64,000 bases of DNA from Sphagnum magellanicum (GCA_021904315.1 CM038926.1:3396390-3460389), one strand, 5' to 3'; positions 1 to 13,319 are shown, counted from the stretch's first letter. Program-made: numbers and translations. Notes: generated by a model not told the origin, from the letters alone.

Positions 1-1030
1 TTGCACGCTAACATCATCTGCTTCTGCACAAAAAAATCAATTGCAAATGTTCTAATTATAGCTATGTCTTGAATTATCGTCTACATAAATTGTATCTTCA
101 CATTATACGCCTTCCCTTCTACACATTTCAAAGATGATGATGAATGTGGCAACGACCTTATAGCCAATGGCTAAATATTCAACACTCCTCTTTTTGCTCT
201 TCTCAACTCCTATTCTACTTTTTTCTTATCAACAATTCTACTTCCTCCTCCTACCTTCATCTGTATTCACTCCTTTGCGCTTCCTTTTCCCTTGCTATTC
301 ATTGTAGTTTTTCAATTGCACTCTCGACACTCATGGTGCTGTGAATTCCAATAATAAACGCAAATTGCTTTCGACAGTTACCCCATTTTTTCTCGTCCTT
401 GAACATCTCGCCCGTCACATTCATTTTTTCATATGCATGTCGTTTTTTAATTAATGCATGATCTTCAAAATTAATACAACCCATCATTACAAGTTTATGT
501 GTCCCTTGTAGCGCGACATGGAAGCATTTAACATTGTCATTATGAATGAACGTTGGATAATTCATCTTCTAATTACTCCACATCCGTAATCGCCCTACAT
601 TATCTATATTGAATCCATTTCATTCACCCTATACACCTTTTGCTAACTATGCCCATTTATTCGTTGATTATGAAAAAACATTTGGTGATTGTACCGATTT
701 TTATGTTGATTATGCCCATAATTATGATGATTATGTGAATACTGCTAATGACCACATGAATATTGCTTATGATTCAGCCAATACTCCTAGCATATCATTT
801 GTAGATTTTTGCATCCCAAATCCCATGCTATTACAATTATTGTTTTTTCGAAAATCGAAAATAAAGATTATGTTTATTGCTATATATGTGATTTTTTTTT
901 ATCTTCATCATTCTTCATTTGTGGTTTCTGTAGTTGACATCCTTCATCGTCTTCCTTTGTGTCAAAAGTTTTGCCTTTTAACTCCACCTGCACTATTTTC
1001 CCAATATATTGACATTTTTTGTTATTTTTT
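1..1030. other. A+T-rich flank, no gene recognised
   Basis: This stretch holds short open frames on both strands with no recognisable domain. It lies beyond the 3' end of the minus-strand gypsy fossil and may include remnants of that element's 3' untranslated region or LTR. I could not find a TG...CA boundary or a repeat partner near 8 kb to prove this. The pyrimidine-rich runs around 180-300 have no clear meaning. Confidence 0.4.
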
Positions 1031-1674
1031 TCTAAACTTCAGATTCCACGTATTTATAAAGATTGAACTTATTCATGTTGACCAACATAGGGTTAGATTC
1101 AAACTTCTCGATGGTCATTAATAACATAGTGTTATTTGGCAACACATATTGTACTTTACCAAACCATTTCCTAATAAACTTCCCTAGGTGTGACTTATTG
1201 CCCTTTGGAAACCACAAAACATAATCACTAAAACTAAACTATTTTTTTCAGATTCTTTTGTTGACTCCATAATGCTCTATTCCAATACTGAATTCCTACA
1301 ATTTTTTAAACTTGCATTCTAGTTTCCTACAACTTCTCGAGCTCTATAATTCTACTAGTTAAAATTTTCATTGGAGTATTGTCTCTCTCATCTCCACCAA
1401 CAACTAGAACGATGTACTCTGTGGGCATTAATGGATGTAATCCATACACCAATTAATATGGTGTATACCATGTTGCTACTTTGTATGCAGTTCTATATGA
1501 AAATAACACTGTCGACAAATGTTCATCCCAATATGTTCTATTTTCACTAACTAAGTCAATAGTGTCCCAAGTACTTTGTTAGTAGATTCAGCTTGCCCAT
1601 TCCCCTAAGGATAATAAGTTGTAGAATTCGCATGTTTCATCAAAAAATAATTTGTCAAATACTTGATGGCATCA

Positions 1675-2040
1675 TTAATAAAATGAACTCCTTGGTATGT
1701 GACTATAGTTAAAGGACCATCCAAACCTAGTTAATATGCACTCATATAGAAATTTTGTTGTGACTACTACTGTATTGGTTCTCAATGTTCTTTCTTCCAC
1801 CCATTTAGTAGCATAGTCTATGGTAACAAAAATATATTTGTTCCCTGTATATTTCCCTATTGGCTTAATTGGCCCCACAAAATCAAATCCCCATTTCATA
1901 AATGTTTCCTTTGGAAGGCTTGTGACCAACTTTGCAAGAGTTTGAGTTACCAATCCTTTTGTTCTTTGACATGCATCACAAGAGCTGCAGTAATCATGCA
2001 TGACCCTATACAAAGTTGGCCACCAATATCCAACATCCAA
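1675..2040 (-). pseudogene. Gypsy integrase domain (fossil)
   Basis: The N-terminal part carries the second half of the HHCC zinc-binding module ([12 protein letters not shown]). It is followed by the start of the catalytic core with [11 protein letters not shown], where the first core aspartate lies, and [14 protein letters not shown]. The family role is joining cDNA ends to the chromosome. A short related segment at 1032-1217 (WFPKGNKSHLGKF, VQYVLPNN) matches the region after integrase in gypsy polyproteins. It is part of the same minus-strand fossil. Confidence 0.88.
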
Positions 2041-3099
2041 TATCTTCCTTTACATTATTTCAATTGTAAAATGCCCTCCTGAAGGTCCTTCATGCAAATT
2101 TTTCATCACCATCTATGCTTCTATTGTTGTCAAACATCATCATAGTTTATTGTCTTGGCCCATTTTGTACAATTCACCATTCTTCAATGTAAAAGGCTTT
2201 GTTCTCTTAACCAATCTCTATTTCTACTACACTAATAATGTGTTTTCAATCTATCCTATTTTTAAAAATTCTTTTACATAATTTAGCCACTCAGGCCTTA
2301 TATAAAACAAACTTGCATTTGTGGTTTGATTAGGCACACCTATGGGTTCTATACTATTCGGTAATCTTGACATGCATGTATAATGACATGAGTTCTACTT
2401 GGCTTATACACTATTGTGAAATCATATTCGAAAAACAATAACAACCATCTAGTTATTCTCCCCGAAACATGTGGTTTGTTAACTAGATAAACCAATGCCA
2501 TATGATCTACATAAAAACAAACTGATTGCCTAACAAATAATGTCTAAAATTGTGCAAACAAAAAACCATTGCTAAAGCCTTTTTTTTTTGTGCTATAATT
2601 GTGTTCTATTTTGTTCAAAAGCCTATAAGCATAGACTATTAGTTGATCACTATTCCTTATTACATTCTAAAACAACATAGCCCCCATAACTAACAAGGAC
2701 GCATCTATATGAACATGAAATTCCACCTACCAATTTGGTGATATCAGTATCAATGCTTCAATATACTTATGTTTAATCAATTCCCAAACCTTTTAATATT
2801 CCTTGTCCAAAAAAAAGTCTTTGTCTTTTTGGTTAGTTTAGTAATAGGTGTCATAATCGTAGCAAAGTTTTTTATGAAACATTTGTAAAATTGTGCCATC
2901 CCATTGAATACTTGAATCTATTAGGGATTCTTAGGTGGTGGCATGTTTACGATTGCTTGTATTTTCTTTGGATCTGGTAGTTTCCCTTCCTTATAAACAT
3001 AAAACCCAAGATCATCCCCAAAAATACCATTAATGCACATTTGTCTATATTCAAATTAATGCCATATTCTCTACACTTTTGAAAACATAGTTTGAACTT

Positions 3100-3495
3100 C
3101 TACAAATGACTCTCAATATCACTATACACCATAAAATCATCTAGGAATATCTTCATAAAATTGTCCAAATACTCTCTGAATGTTTTGGTCATCACTATTT
3201 GATATGTTAGAGGTCCATTTTTAACTCCAAACAACATCACCTTCCATATAAAAGCCCCCCAATATGTAAAAAATGTAGTCTTGTACTTGTTCTCTAATGC
3301 TATAGATATTTGATGATATCCTAAATATCCATCTAGGAAGGAATATCCCTCATACCTTGCTATTGTGTTCAGCATGTCATTTATGAAAGGTAATGGGTAT
3401 GGATCCTTCTTTGTGGCTACATTTAGTTTTATGAAATCTATACATATTTTCAACTTGCCATTTTTCTTGGGTATTATGACTATGGGTGATACCAT
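3100..3495 (-). pseudogene. Gypsy reverse transcriptase domain (fossil)
   Basis: This open stretch reads as the palm and fingers of a Ty3/gypsy reverse transcriptase. It contains the IPKKNGKLKICIDFIKLN segment, the YPLPFINDML segment, the FLDGYLGYHQI segment and FLDDFMVYS, the catalytic box equivalent to the usual Y/F-x-DD. The family role is copying element RNA to cDNA inside the particle. It lies between the protease-like motif (higher coordinates) and RNase H/integrase (lower coordinates), as expected on this strand. The solo LTR at 3772-4576 interrupts the element just upstream of it. Confidence 0.9.
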
Positions 3496-3771
3496 GTAGC
3501 TTCTTTTACAAATTCAATGAATCTAGTTGTTAACAACTTATCTATATATTGTTTGACCGTTGTAGCATAATTTAGATTTAATATGTACATGGCTGGATGC
3601 GTTGGCAATATAGTAATGTCCAATTCAGTTATGTGTTATGTTAGCTTTGGTGGAATCCTTTTCAGATCATTGTATGTCCATGCAAAAACATCTTTGAATT
3701 CCTTCAATAGTTGCTCCACTTCCAGCACCACGCTAATTTCCAAGTATGCATTAATTTTCACCATTTGTGGT

Positions 3772-4576
3772 TGTCGCAACCCCACTTTGCCCACTCCCAC
3801 TCCCAAAAGTGGGAAACTTGGAGTCCTCCGAGACTCCCAAAAACTCAGAAGACGATTTGAGGGGTCAAATCTCCTTGAATTGGTGCGCTCTTTATGTCAT
3901 TGAAAAGGTCTTGAAGTGTAGATGTCCAAAATGGCCTCGCATGAACCATTTGGAAATTTGCAGCCCAAGTTATGGGCAAAAGAAGGGCCGGGAGTCAAAC
4001 TGGCAGTTTGACTCTCGACCACTAAAAGTCGGGAGTCGACCTCTTCCCGATGTCCGATTCTAGAGTGCAACTTGGCGTTGGAAAGCTCTCAAAGAGAGAT
4101 ACAACTTTGGTTTAGACCTCATCTTGATCGGATTTTGTAGTCGGGAGTTATGAGCTCCCAAAGTCCCGGGGCTCCAACCCAGGACGGTTTCGGGACTCCA
4201 ACTTGGGAGTCTTGGGAAAAAAGTGCCATTTGGATGTAGCCTCGGCGGAGAGCTGCAGAGAATACTATATGGGGGAAGGTGGTGGCTTCCCCCGAGTCCG
4301 GGCCGTGGTGAGTCTTGTGTGTCAAAGTGCCCGTGGCTTGTCCCAACACCCAAGGGTGTTCCCGAATGCTAACTAACCCTCTTGTGGTTGGTTTTGGATG
4401 CAGATTCAAGCTTGATAATCTAGTCCCTTTTCCTAGTATAATCCAGTGATTTTTAGCACGCCCCTCTACCCCCTTTTAGTGCTAAAAGTCGGGAGCAGGC
4501 CCCAAGTCCTAACTTTTCGCAACCCTATATAGTTGGACCTTCAAGTGGGTTCAACAAGGGACTTGGGAGCGCGTCA
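3772..4576 (+). mobile_element. Solo LTR, GC-rich family (copy A), TSD GTGGT
   Basis: This is an 805-bp unit beginning TGTCGCAACCCC and ending GGGAGCGCGTCA, so it has canonical TG...CA ends. The 5 bp before it (3767-3771) and after it (4577-4581) are both GTGGT, an exact target-site duplication. No internal coding region or partner LTR is present, so it is a solo LTR left by LTR-LTR recombination. It is nested in the gypsy fossil between its protease and RT parts and is therefore younger. It contains the conserved palindrome cluster and a GTGAGT (4308) to GCAG (4403) interval of 96 nt, shared with the other copies. It is visibly richer in G+C than its surroundings. Confidence 0.93.
4308..4403 (+). 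promoter_or_regulatory. Putative leader intron within LTR copy A
   Basis: GTGAGT matches a strong plant 5' splice site and the interval ends in a T/G-rich tract plus GCAG. The same pair is kept at matching positions in copies D, F, H, I (63115-63210) and, on the other strand, C and E. Copy G has GTGAAT. A short TATA-like ACTATATGG and a GGGGGAAG...CTTCCCCC hairpin lie just upstream, fitting a transcript start before it. Transcription and splicing are inferred, not shown. Confidence 0.45.
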
Positions 4577-5624
4577 GTGGTTCTGCATCAATTCCCATAT
4601 TGAACTTCATCAATTGTTGATTTTCAATTAATGTCCATCCAACTATCTATAATCCTTGTGTTTTGATGTTTACTAAAGTTTCATCCATTACAACACTCCC
4701 TAGTTGATGTCTGTAGTACATCTTTAGATACACCTTATCCTCCAAAGCTATTTTTGGTTCATATCTATTGCCAAGTATCTTCTTATTTGTCCTTTGGACT
4801 TCAGATCCTTGTTTTGAAATACTCGTCTTCACAGCTATATCCATGATCCCCACATCTATGGTTTTCAAAAGTTAAATTGACTCAGGTAAACTAATTGTTC
4901 CTATGGAGAACAATTATGGCTATGTAACAAAGATGATATCTTTTTCATCATCTATGATGCCATTCTGATAATCATAATACAATAACACTTTTGGTCTTCT
5001 TACTTCACTTCCCAAATTTTGGTAATTGTAATTATTTGAGTTATAACATTCCCTTATATAGTAACAATGTTACTTCCTGTATCATGTGCCACTTTAACAT
5101 CCCTCAACCATGGTCTTTCCAACAACATGGAATAACTAGAATCTACCACATTATTTTAAAATACAATAAACATAATTATGTAAGGAATGCCATGAACATA
5201 TATCTTTAAATCTCTTATCAACCCTACTAGTTTTGTGGTTGTTTAATTTTCCATCTTCAAATTATATGATGCAAGTTCAGGCTTTGGAAGCCTCATGCCT
5301 CAATCTCAACAATTTTGTGATAATATTAATTTTAAAACCTCCATCCAACAACACATTTTTTATTGTATTCTTCCCAATCTATACTTGGATAACTACCATT
5401 ATTTATTACTATAGTAGCTATCCCAACTTCAGGTACTGAAGAACCAACTTGTTTCTTTGTGGTTGCTTTACTTACATTATAAGTTTTCTCTGGTTTCAAC
5501 TTTTGCCAAAGATATTTCTTTAGTTCAAGAGCTATTTTTTAAAAATGTCCTAAGTTTAAAGAATAACTTGTTTTTAACACATGCTTACTAATGTCCAAAA
5601 AACTCTCTTCTATTGTGATCAGTT

Positions 5625-5762
5625 CACTAGTAGAAATTTTGTCTTTTGCAACTAAAATATGTCGCATGCAACTGCACATGTTGCATGCAACTCCAAAATA
5701 GTTACATGTGAGATTTTTTAGTTGCATAAGACAAGTTGCAAAAGACAAAATTTCTAGTAGTG
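5625..5762. mobile_element. 138-bp CACTA-type MITE, TSD GTT
   Basis: The left end reads CACTAGTAGAAATTTTGTC and the reverse complement of the right end reads CACTACTAGAAATTTTGTC. The terminal inverted repeats continue for about 29 bp with one mismatch. It is flanked by GTT on both sides (5622-5624 and 5763-5765), the 3-bp duplication typical of CACTA (En/Spm) transposons. It contains TTGCAACT-like subterminal motifs and no coding capacity, so it must have been mobilised in trans. It lies inside the gypsy fossil and is younger than it. Confidence 0.9.
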
Positions 5763-6134
5763 GTTTCCCTTGTGAACTCATTACTTCCTGAAACTTATGT
5801 GCTTCCAGAAGTAGTATTTGGCATACCTAACTAGGTTGTGTTCCATCCTTCCATGGATATGGATGGCCCTTCAATCTAGGTTTTTTTTTTCTGAATCTAT
5901 TAAATTGTCTCCACCATAGATTGCTTCAACCAATCTTCTTTTTCCCAATCAACAACATTCTTTACTTTTCTTGGCTTTCTATCCTTGAAAACTTGTTCAT
6001 TAGTTACTTTACTTCTTGTGGTAATATTAACATCCACCACATTCACATCCACAATGATAGTTTGTGTCTCAACAACATGTTGAACCTCTGCTATTGTCAT
6101 GGATTTCCCATGAAACATTTTCTACATCTCAACA

Positions 6135-6960
6135 AACTTTGGACAATCTATCATTTTATGGCCATTCAAACCACAAATGTGACATGCATATGAAAATGTC
6201 TTGTGTGCTTTTTGACTTGGTTATGTCACCTTTATGGTTGCCACCATGGTCTACTCTTTCTTCTTTCTACATGTTTTCGCATTGTGATTTGTCATCCCAT
6301 AATTTATGCAATGTTTGTCAATTTTCCTTGTATTATTTTGCGTTTTTGTTGGTACTACCTATTTGATATTCTATGGTATTGGCAGTGCTCTCTTTGCTTC
6401 TTCACACAACATTGTCACCTCTTTATATTGTTGTAATGTTGATTGTTTCATCCTTGCAATCATAATTTTGAGGTATGATTATAAACCTGCTATAAACATA
6501 GTAGTTAGAAAATTGTCTATGGTTGGTATTTATAAACCATGAACCAATTTTTGAATCCACTCATAATAAACCTCCACCCTCTGAGTTTCCTCCTATTTCA
6601 TGTTTTTTAGCTCCATGTATATTTGTTCATAATTCTAAGTCTTCTAATGATGTTTGTAAAATGCATGAGTAAACTCCAAAAAAATACAATTAGGAAATTC
6701 TAACATGTAATTATGGCACTAATCCAATGCCATATCTTTTAACATATAGTTAAACGCATTGATGATATACTCTTCAAAAGTTTTTGCATTTTTTTTATTA
6801 TAAAATTGAACACTCTGACATGAGCATTTGGATTAGCATCTTTTATGAAGTCAGGATACTTAAAAGCTACCATGTTTGGCCTAACATAATGGCCATCTCT
6901 ATGATCAAGAATTGGTGTAGTTGCAACAATCGATTTTCGATATCCTCCTCTTGAATGCAC
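6135..6960 (-). pseudogene. Gypsy gag-like block with CCHC zinc knuckle (fossil)
   Basis: The most readable part is near 6739-6960, with HYVRPNMVAFKYPDF followed by KDANPNAHVRVFNF. I recall this kind of gag signature from non-flowering-plant gypsy elements, but the comparison is from memory. About 600 bp further on in element sense lies a CCHC knuckle, C-X2-C-X4-H-X4-C, the RNA-binding motif of gag nucleocapsids. The order gag, knuckle, protease, RT supports one element. A second DCPFVPFHI-like segment lies near 7.62 kb. Confidence 0.72.
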
Positions 6961-7830
6961 GACATCTACATTTCAGCACCTTCCAGCAACCATTGAGTTC
7001 ATCAATGGTCGATTTGTAGTCTTGTTCACATGACTAATCATTATCATATTAGTAAACACCATTTGAGTGTGCCAACAACTCTAATAGTAGCTGCTGGTAG
7101 TGCCAAACTTCCACTCAAATTCCTTCATGCTAATACTCCACTTAATCCGCTACCCAATTTTACTACAGATCCAATTAATATTCCCCTTCTAACAACATCT
7201 ATGTTGGTCTCAACAATTGTTCCCACTCTTGTGGTTGTTATACTTGCATTAAATGATTGAATAACTCTTACTCTAACATGTTATTTCCGGGTCTCAACAA
7301 CTACCACTTTTGACATTATTGGTGAAGTTGTGTTGACTTTAGATTGACATTGTTTCAGTTTGTGGTTACCCATTGGTATCCTCTGTGGGGTAGTATGTGG
7401 ATGTGAATACCCTTTTGGTTCTCTATTCTTGGTCTGAATAAATGAATAAATTTTTCGACTATGTGGTCCCAATTAGCTTCCCAACTCCATGCCTCTAAAT
7501 CTGTTTTGGATTATAGGAATTTTAGATTCCTATTCTTGTGGTTGATTTATTAATGCTCCTACCACATTCGGTAATTCCACTGCTTAGGAATACCTACTCT
7601 AATGTGAAAAGGCACAAAAGGACAATCCATGATTGCATGTCCTTCCGCATAAAATGCATAGACCCTTGAAACTAACATTAGATTCTGATATGGTGTTTTT
7701 ATAAGCCTTGCATATTCCTGTCCATTTTCAAAATCGTTTTCTATCTATCTTTCAATAACTTGCCAATCTGCCTCCAAGTCCAATTATTGATGTAAACTTC
7801 GGGTCACCATCCGATTCATCTTGTTTCACA

Positions 7831-10320
7831 ATTCTTCGTTTTCAAAGCATGTAGATGTTTTATAGTAGGCATCAACCGTGTAGACCTCTAATATTTTTTA
7901 ATATACCCCTTAAAATTATGAATGAAAAAAAAACAACACTACTTATTTGGACTCTTTCATCTACATGATATAACATGATTTGCATAAAACCTTCCCATTA
8001 CTAAAAGAAAGAACATTAAAAAAAAAATCCCCACAAGATGGTCACTAAATGGTAGAAATGAAATTTAAATTCCTATAGAATATTTCACACTATTATCACA
8101 ACAAATTTACATTTCACATGCCTATGTTTAGTATTTTTATCTTAAGTTTCAACAAACTTAACACTACCATTTATTCCAATATCAAATTCATGGTTATTGC
8201 ATATAACCAGAACCTGCACTTCAAAATGCATTATAAAAAAATTCCAAAAACAATATTACACTTCATTCATCATAATCTAACACTACATGAAATTCACACA
8301 AAATATGAACATGGAATTCACTGTAGAAGTCTATGCTTCTCTGTATTACTGAAAACATGAATCCAAATTACAGCGTAATCCCATGTTTTGTTGAAAAAAA
8401 ATCTCAAAACAACACTTAAAATTTATGCTAATTCAAAATAGAGTTTATGGTTTTCTACTGCAAGTACCTCTAACTTTTCTTATATTCTTTCAAAATAAAA
8501 ATTCCCTTGTTTCATCTTCTTCTCCTCCTTTTAGAACCATCCCAAGTCACATCATACTGATCCAAAGTAACAAGAATTCAAAATTCAAACTAACAAAGTT
8601 CCCTTATTAGTCCCTATCCTAACTGCCTTGTTCATCCCAAATCACATACTCATCTTACCCCCTTAACAAGTTACATCATTAGCAAGTAATAAGGCCTAAG
8701 TTCAAAATCTGCCAATGAAAGAAATAGCCCAAGAGTTTGAACTAATTACATCTCCATTTTAGCCATGTAAAAGAGGTGGTATCAAAAAGCAACCTAACAA
8801 AGGGCAAAATTTTAGGTCTATGAACATGATGAAAAAACTGCAAAATTTCCAACAAAGAAGGCTAAAAAGCTAAAAATCCCTCTTGCTCAAAAGGTTTTTA
8901 TAACCACAGCCACTAGATCTACAAATGTAAAGACTCAAATGAAAATAAAGTAGAATTCTCATCCCAAAGGTAATTACATTCTACAATTTTTTGCATATTG
9001 TTAATTTTTGTTATAATGAACAATTTTTCTCTCCCTTTTTTTACCTTGGATGTTGTTCAAGTTGTGGGTTGGCTTGGTGTAATTGCTAACATCTTTGGTT
9101 CTACAACTTGATGTAGGTGCAGTTCACAATTTTGGTTGTATAGACCAAAGATAAAAATTGTCATTCATGATGACATTTTGGAATTTTGTGTTATACTACA
9201 AGCAAACCCATTTTGAGTGGTAACCAAATGGTTGTCAAAGTTTTATGAGGCAAGTTTGATCTTCCTTATAAGTAAGCAAATTAGCATTTGATAACCATTT
9301 ATTACATAATTGGTTATAAAATTGGTTGTCCAATGTAATTTTATGTGGCCAAAACTTTTGGCTCTATGGCTAGAAGATTACATTTGGACATGGTCTTGAT
9401 GCCTTTTGTCATGAAGTTACAATTCAACATCAAATTTTGTAGTTACTGAAAGGTATGAATGAAGATGAGCAAAAAGATTTGTTAAATTTGTAATAATGAT
9501 TAAAATTGTTAAAATGCAAGTGACCACATGTTGCATGCAGAGCTGGAATTATTAGGAAAAACTTGCTTCAACTTGAATATCAAGTCCATGTAAGATCCTG
9601 TTTTTGAAGACCACATGTATTCATGATCTTCAACACCAATTTAACTTAGGATGGGAAGCTTTAATTTGTAGAGGCATTATAATGCTTGTAAACTTGCAAA
9701 TATATAAAGATAATTCAACTAATATACTCCATACCTTTATTGTGTGTGATGTGGCAATTGATTAGGGGAAATGGAGTTGTCAAAATGAAGACATTGGTCA
9801 TGTGATTTCGTATTTTATTGAATTGCAAGATGTAACATTATGCAAAATAAAGTTGGAAATGTAGTGAGTTATATTTATTTTTAGTTTGAAATACACTAGA
9901 CCTTAAATGATCCAAGGAGTGTTTTGAATCACCAAGTTTCTTGCCCTATAGATGAGTTATATATGTCCTTGGACCACAAAAGTTTTGGTAATTTAGACTA
10001 AATCATCATATTAAATTATATCCCATTTACAAGCTTACGTGCCATCCCAACATTGGTTATTACTTTGGTTATAATATTAGCCTCGTGGTTCCTTTTGTCA
10101 CTTTGAAAGTCAACCATGCACGAGTTTAGATTATGTTTTTTTTCTTTTATAGGCTAATGTTTCAGTTAACCAAAATTAAAGTCTTTCATCTGCCATGGAT
10201 TAGTCTTGTAGACTAATTGAATGTTGTTAACTGTGGTTATTGGTGAAAATAGTTGTAAATGTCCACAAATTGACCACAATATAAACTATTAGTACTACAA
10301 ATCCACTTGAAGACATTTAA
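7831..10320. other. A+T-rich spacer, nothing recognised
   Basis: Only short open frames are present and none shows a known motif. The part next to the gypsy fossil (7.9-8.7 kb) could include its 5' LTR or leader. I saw no TG...CA boundary, no primer-binding-site match and no repeat of sequence near 1 kb that would establish this. Confidence 0.35.
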
Positions 10321-10329
10321 TTATGGATG

Positions 10330-10630
10330 TCCAAACAGTTTTAAATGTCCGTCCATCCAATCCTAAATGTCCAAATTGTCTTGAATGTCCATCCATCTAA
10401 TCTTAAATGTTTAAATAGTCTTAAATGTCCATCTATTAAGTCTCAAATGTCCATACAATCATGAATGTCCATCCATCCAATTTTAAATGTCCATATAGTC
10501 CTAAATGTCCATCCATCCATTCTTAAAATGTCCATACAATGTTGAATGTCCATTGGATCTTGAATGTGCATTGAGTCTTGAATCTCCATACAATCTTGAA
10601 TGTCCATCCATTTTTCCATTCCACTCCTAA
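10330..10630. repeat. Degenerate tandem array based on AAATGTCCATCCATCC
   Basis: Short units of roughly 18-22 bp alternate between forms like AAATGTCCATCCATCCAAT and AAATGTCCATACAGTC. The long open frame on the minus strand (repeated W-M-D-I-Q-D) is a by-product of this periodicity and not a gene. Similar TGTCCA/AGTCCA-rich spacer recurs near 18.0 and 20.0-22.2 kb. Confidence 0.8.
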
Positions 10631-10639
10631 TGGCCATTT

Positions 10640-13310
10640 ATATGTCTAGGTCAATGGAAACAACTTAATTTGCATATTGTCCATTCAATGTCCACATACA
10701 TCCATATGAACAAGGACTCTCACTAGACAATTTCTTAAAAATGCATCCATTCTTGAACCTACGTTTCTACCACCTAAGCTCAATAAATATGTTGGTTTAA
10801 GACTACTGAAGATCAATATTAGATAAAATAGTAACAGATCTTGGACATATTGGCAATAACATATCTATCACTTGCAAGGACTATCGGCCCTTTTAAGCTA
10901 TCAATTGCGTGTACAAGTAGATTATAAAAACACCCATTGGAGATTTTTAGTAAGAAATTGGTATTCTGTGTATGTAGGTATAGATTGGAAATCAATACTT
11001 GTAATACAAACATTATACAACCTCTAGAGTCTAGATAAAATGTAGTAATTCACTACTTTATAAATATATAAAAACATGTTATCTTGACTTTTTAAAGTAC
11101 CTTTGGAAATCTACATATAATCATAGTACAAGAACTCACTTTTGTATAGTCTCCTCAAAGTCTAATATGTCCTTTTGAAAATTTATACAATCACCTGAGG
11201 CAAACTATCTAGATGTGAACTTGATGTCATGAAAGATAAAATCATATGTGAACTTCCAATGCCCCACATTGTCGTTCATGAAAAATTCTGTTCTAAACCT
11301 ACCATTAACACACAAATTTTGGGATTAAAACTTATATCTTATTACATCATAATTGTCATCTTTGCATTGTTGGAACTTGGCTATAGGAAAATGAACTACC
11401 CATTTGCTTGGATGGATCAAGTTAACACATAATTCAACCCCCATGTTATCTCATTAAAAAAAATCTCGATGTTATGCACAACCTATATCCGTTTTCACCA
11501 ATTTGCATAATGAAATATGATGATACAAACTTGTAAGAGGAGAACTCATTGGGACCCTAAAAAATTTACAACTTCTAGAGCCCTGGAATTATTTAATTAA
11601 CATAGTCAATTCATATGTATTAACTATTCCATGTTTCTGATTGGCTAGATAGTTTGATTGGTCTAAGTGGGTTGCTATTGATAGTCTCCCACCTCCTTGC
11701 AATCCCATTTTCAGTTTTATGGGTGGGGTTGGAAAAAAATTCATAACTAAAACTTAGATGTGAAAAACATTTTTGTAAGGTCACATATTGAGTGAAAGTA
11801 CAAAATTAAAAGGAGCTTCAACCATAACAATAGAAGGTGAATTATAGGTTAACAATTGAAGAGAGGAGCATTCTTGAAATAAGTGCCCTCAAAAGAGGAC
11901 CCAAGGGGCGCTTATTTGGAGAGTGCTTTAATCAAGGGCGTTACCCAACATAAAGCACCTCGACAAAATTTTCTAAAAGGGAGTGGGCATTTTTCATTTT
12001 GAAATGCACTACCTTTTGTGGAAAAAACATCCATTGCATATGGCACCCTATAAATATACTAAGAAATCTCAATCAATGCTTTATGTGTGTGGGAGCACAA
12101 TAAAATGAGTAACAACAAATGAAAATAAGCATAAAAGTTGACCTAACCCTACTAACATGTTTCCTCATGATCATATATTAACCAATCCAAAGTTTACAAA
12201 ACCTAGGCTTGAATTTTCACGATTTTGTTTTTCTTTTGGAGTCAATTTTATTTTTGTTAAACTATGTTTGTTCCTTGAATTGATATAGTTACCTAATCAC
12301 CATTTTGACTCTTGAATCAAATCTTGGGATGCATGTTTGACACTAGCATATGAAAAATTGACCTTGCAAACAATCAACAATGCCCACTATGAAAAAGACG
12401 AATATTGGGCAAACATTAGAACCCTCATCAAACCCCTACCAGGTATTAAGGTGGTTTTTGATGTTTCCTAATTACCATTCTTGAAATCCAATAGCAAAAA
12501 CTAGTGGTTCCCAAAAATCAAATACCCATAACCTGAGTTTTTTTTATTCTAAAATTTTTAAAAAAATCAAAACCAACGGTTATAAAAAAATTCAAATACC
12601 CATCCAACACTTAAAAGGATAGAGGGCTAAAAAGACTTAACACTCACCAAATTTGTTAAACCAAGTTGACCACACCACTTCCTATTGATACACTCCATAT
12701 TGCTTATGATAACATTAAATCATTCCAATTGAACTAAATAGGAAGGAAAATAAACATTTATAAATTTGGAAGTTATATGTCAAGTCACTAAGTTAATGTA
12801 AAATACATGTGGACAAATCTAATAATAGGATTATCTCACATGTGAAAGCTATCAATGTAGCATTTAACACAAAATTGAAAGGAGCTTGTACATGAAAATG
12901 TCTAAAATGCCACATTCCTACTGCATCACTCATCTCCAACATAGAAAACAAGTTATGGGCCTTATTAAAGATGAATGGTACATATACTTGAATGTTACCC
13001 AACATTTGTCCCAAAAAAAGAAGTCATCATGATTTCAAATTATCCAATATTAATTTCAAACTCCAAGGCATGTAATAAAACACGAATCACCTTCAACTTT
13101 TTTAGCTTATTTGGTAATGTTAAAAGAATAAGTCCACATCAATTAAAAGATTGCATTAAATTTTTATAATAATTCAATACAATTTGGACTTGGTGGCCAA
13201 AATTCAAAAAAATTATTCAAAATCTTCAATCAGAATCAGAAGCAACAACTATTTACCTAATACCAGCCAAAGAATAATCAGGTAAAGTATAGGCAAGATC
13301 ATTGTTTTAC
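10640..13310. other. A+T-rich spacer, nothing recognised
   Basis: No coding signature, inverted-repeat element or tandem array was found in this stretch, apart from scattered A and T runs. It lies downstream, on the minus strand, of the C-terminal block of HGK-family member I and could include its 3' flank. Confidence 0.35.
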
Positions 13311-13319
13311 ATCCTATGG

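Larger units (their letters stand above)
1032..7830 (-). mobile_element. Decayed Ty3/gypsy LTR retrotransposon (internal region)
   Basis: Read on the minus strand, the parts appear in gypsy order. A gag-like block lies near 6.7-7.0 kb (residues HYVRPNMVAFKYPDF). A CCHC zinc knuckle lies near 6.15 kb (C-X2-C-X4-H-X4-C, CHICGLNGHKMIDC). A retropepsin-like motif lies near 5.3 kb (LLDGGFKINIIT), reverse transcriptase at 3.10-3.50 kb and RNase H sequence near 2.4-2.55 kb. Integrase occupies 1.67-2.04 kb and a post-integrase segment 1.03-1.22 kb. Protease-RT-RNaseH-integrase order is diagnostic of Ty3/gypsy. The copy is old and broken in many places and should be treated as a fossil. No LTRs of its own were identified. 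A GC-rich solo LTR and a small CACTA-type MITE inserted into it later. Confidence 0.87.

Noticed and set aside
10443-10637. Minus-strand frame with repeated W-M-D-I-Q-D
   Set aside because: It is generated by the TGTCCATCCA tandem array and has no start context or homology signal.
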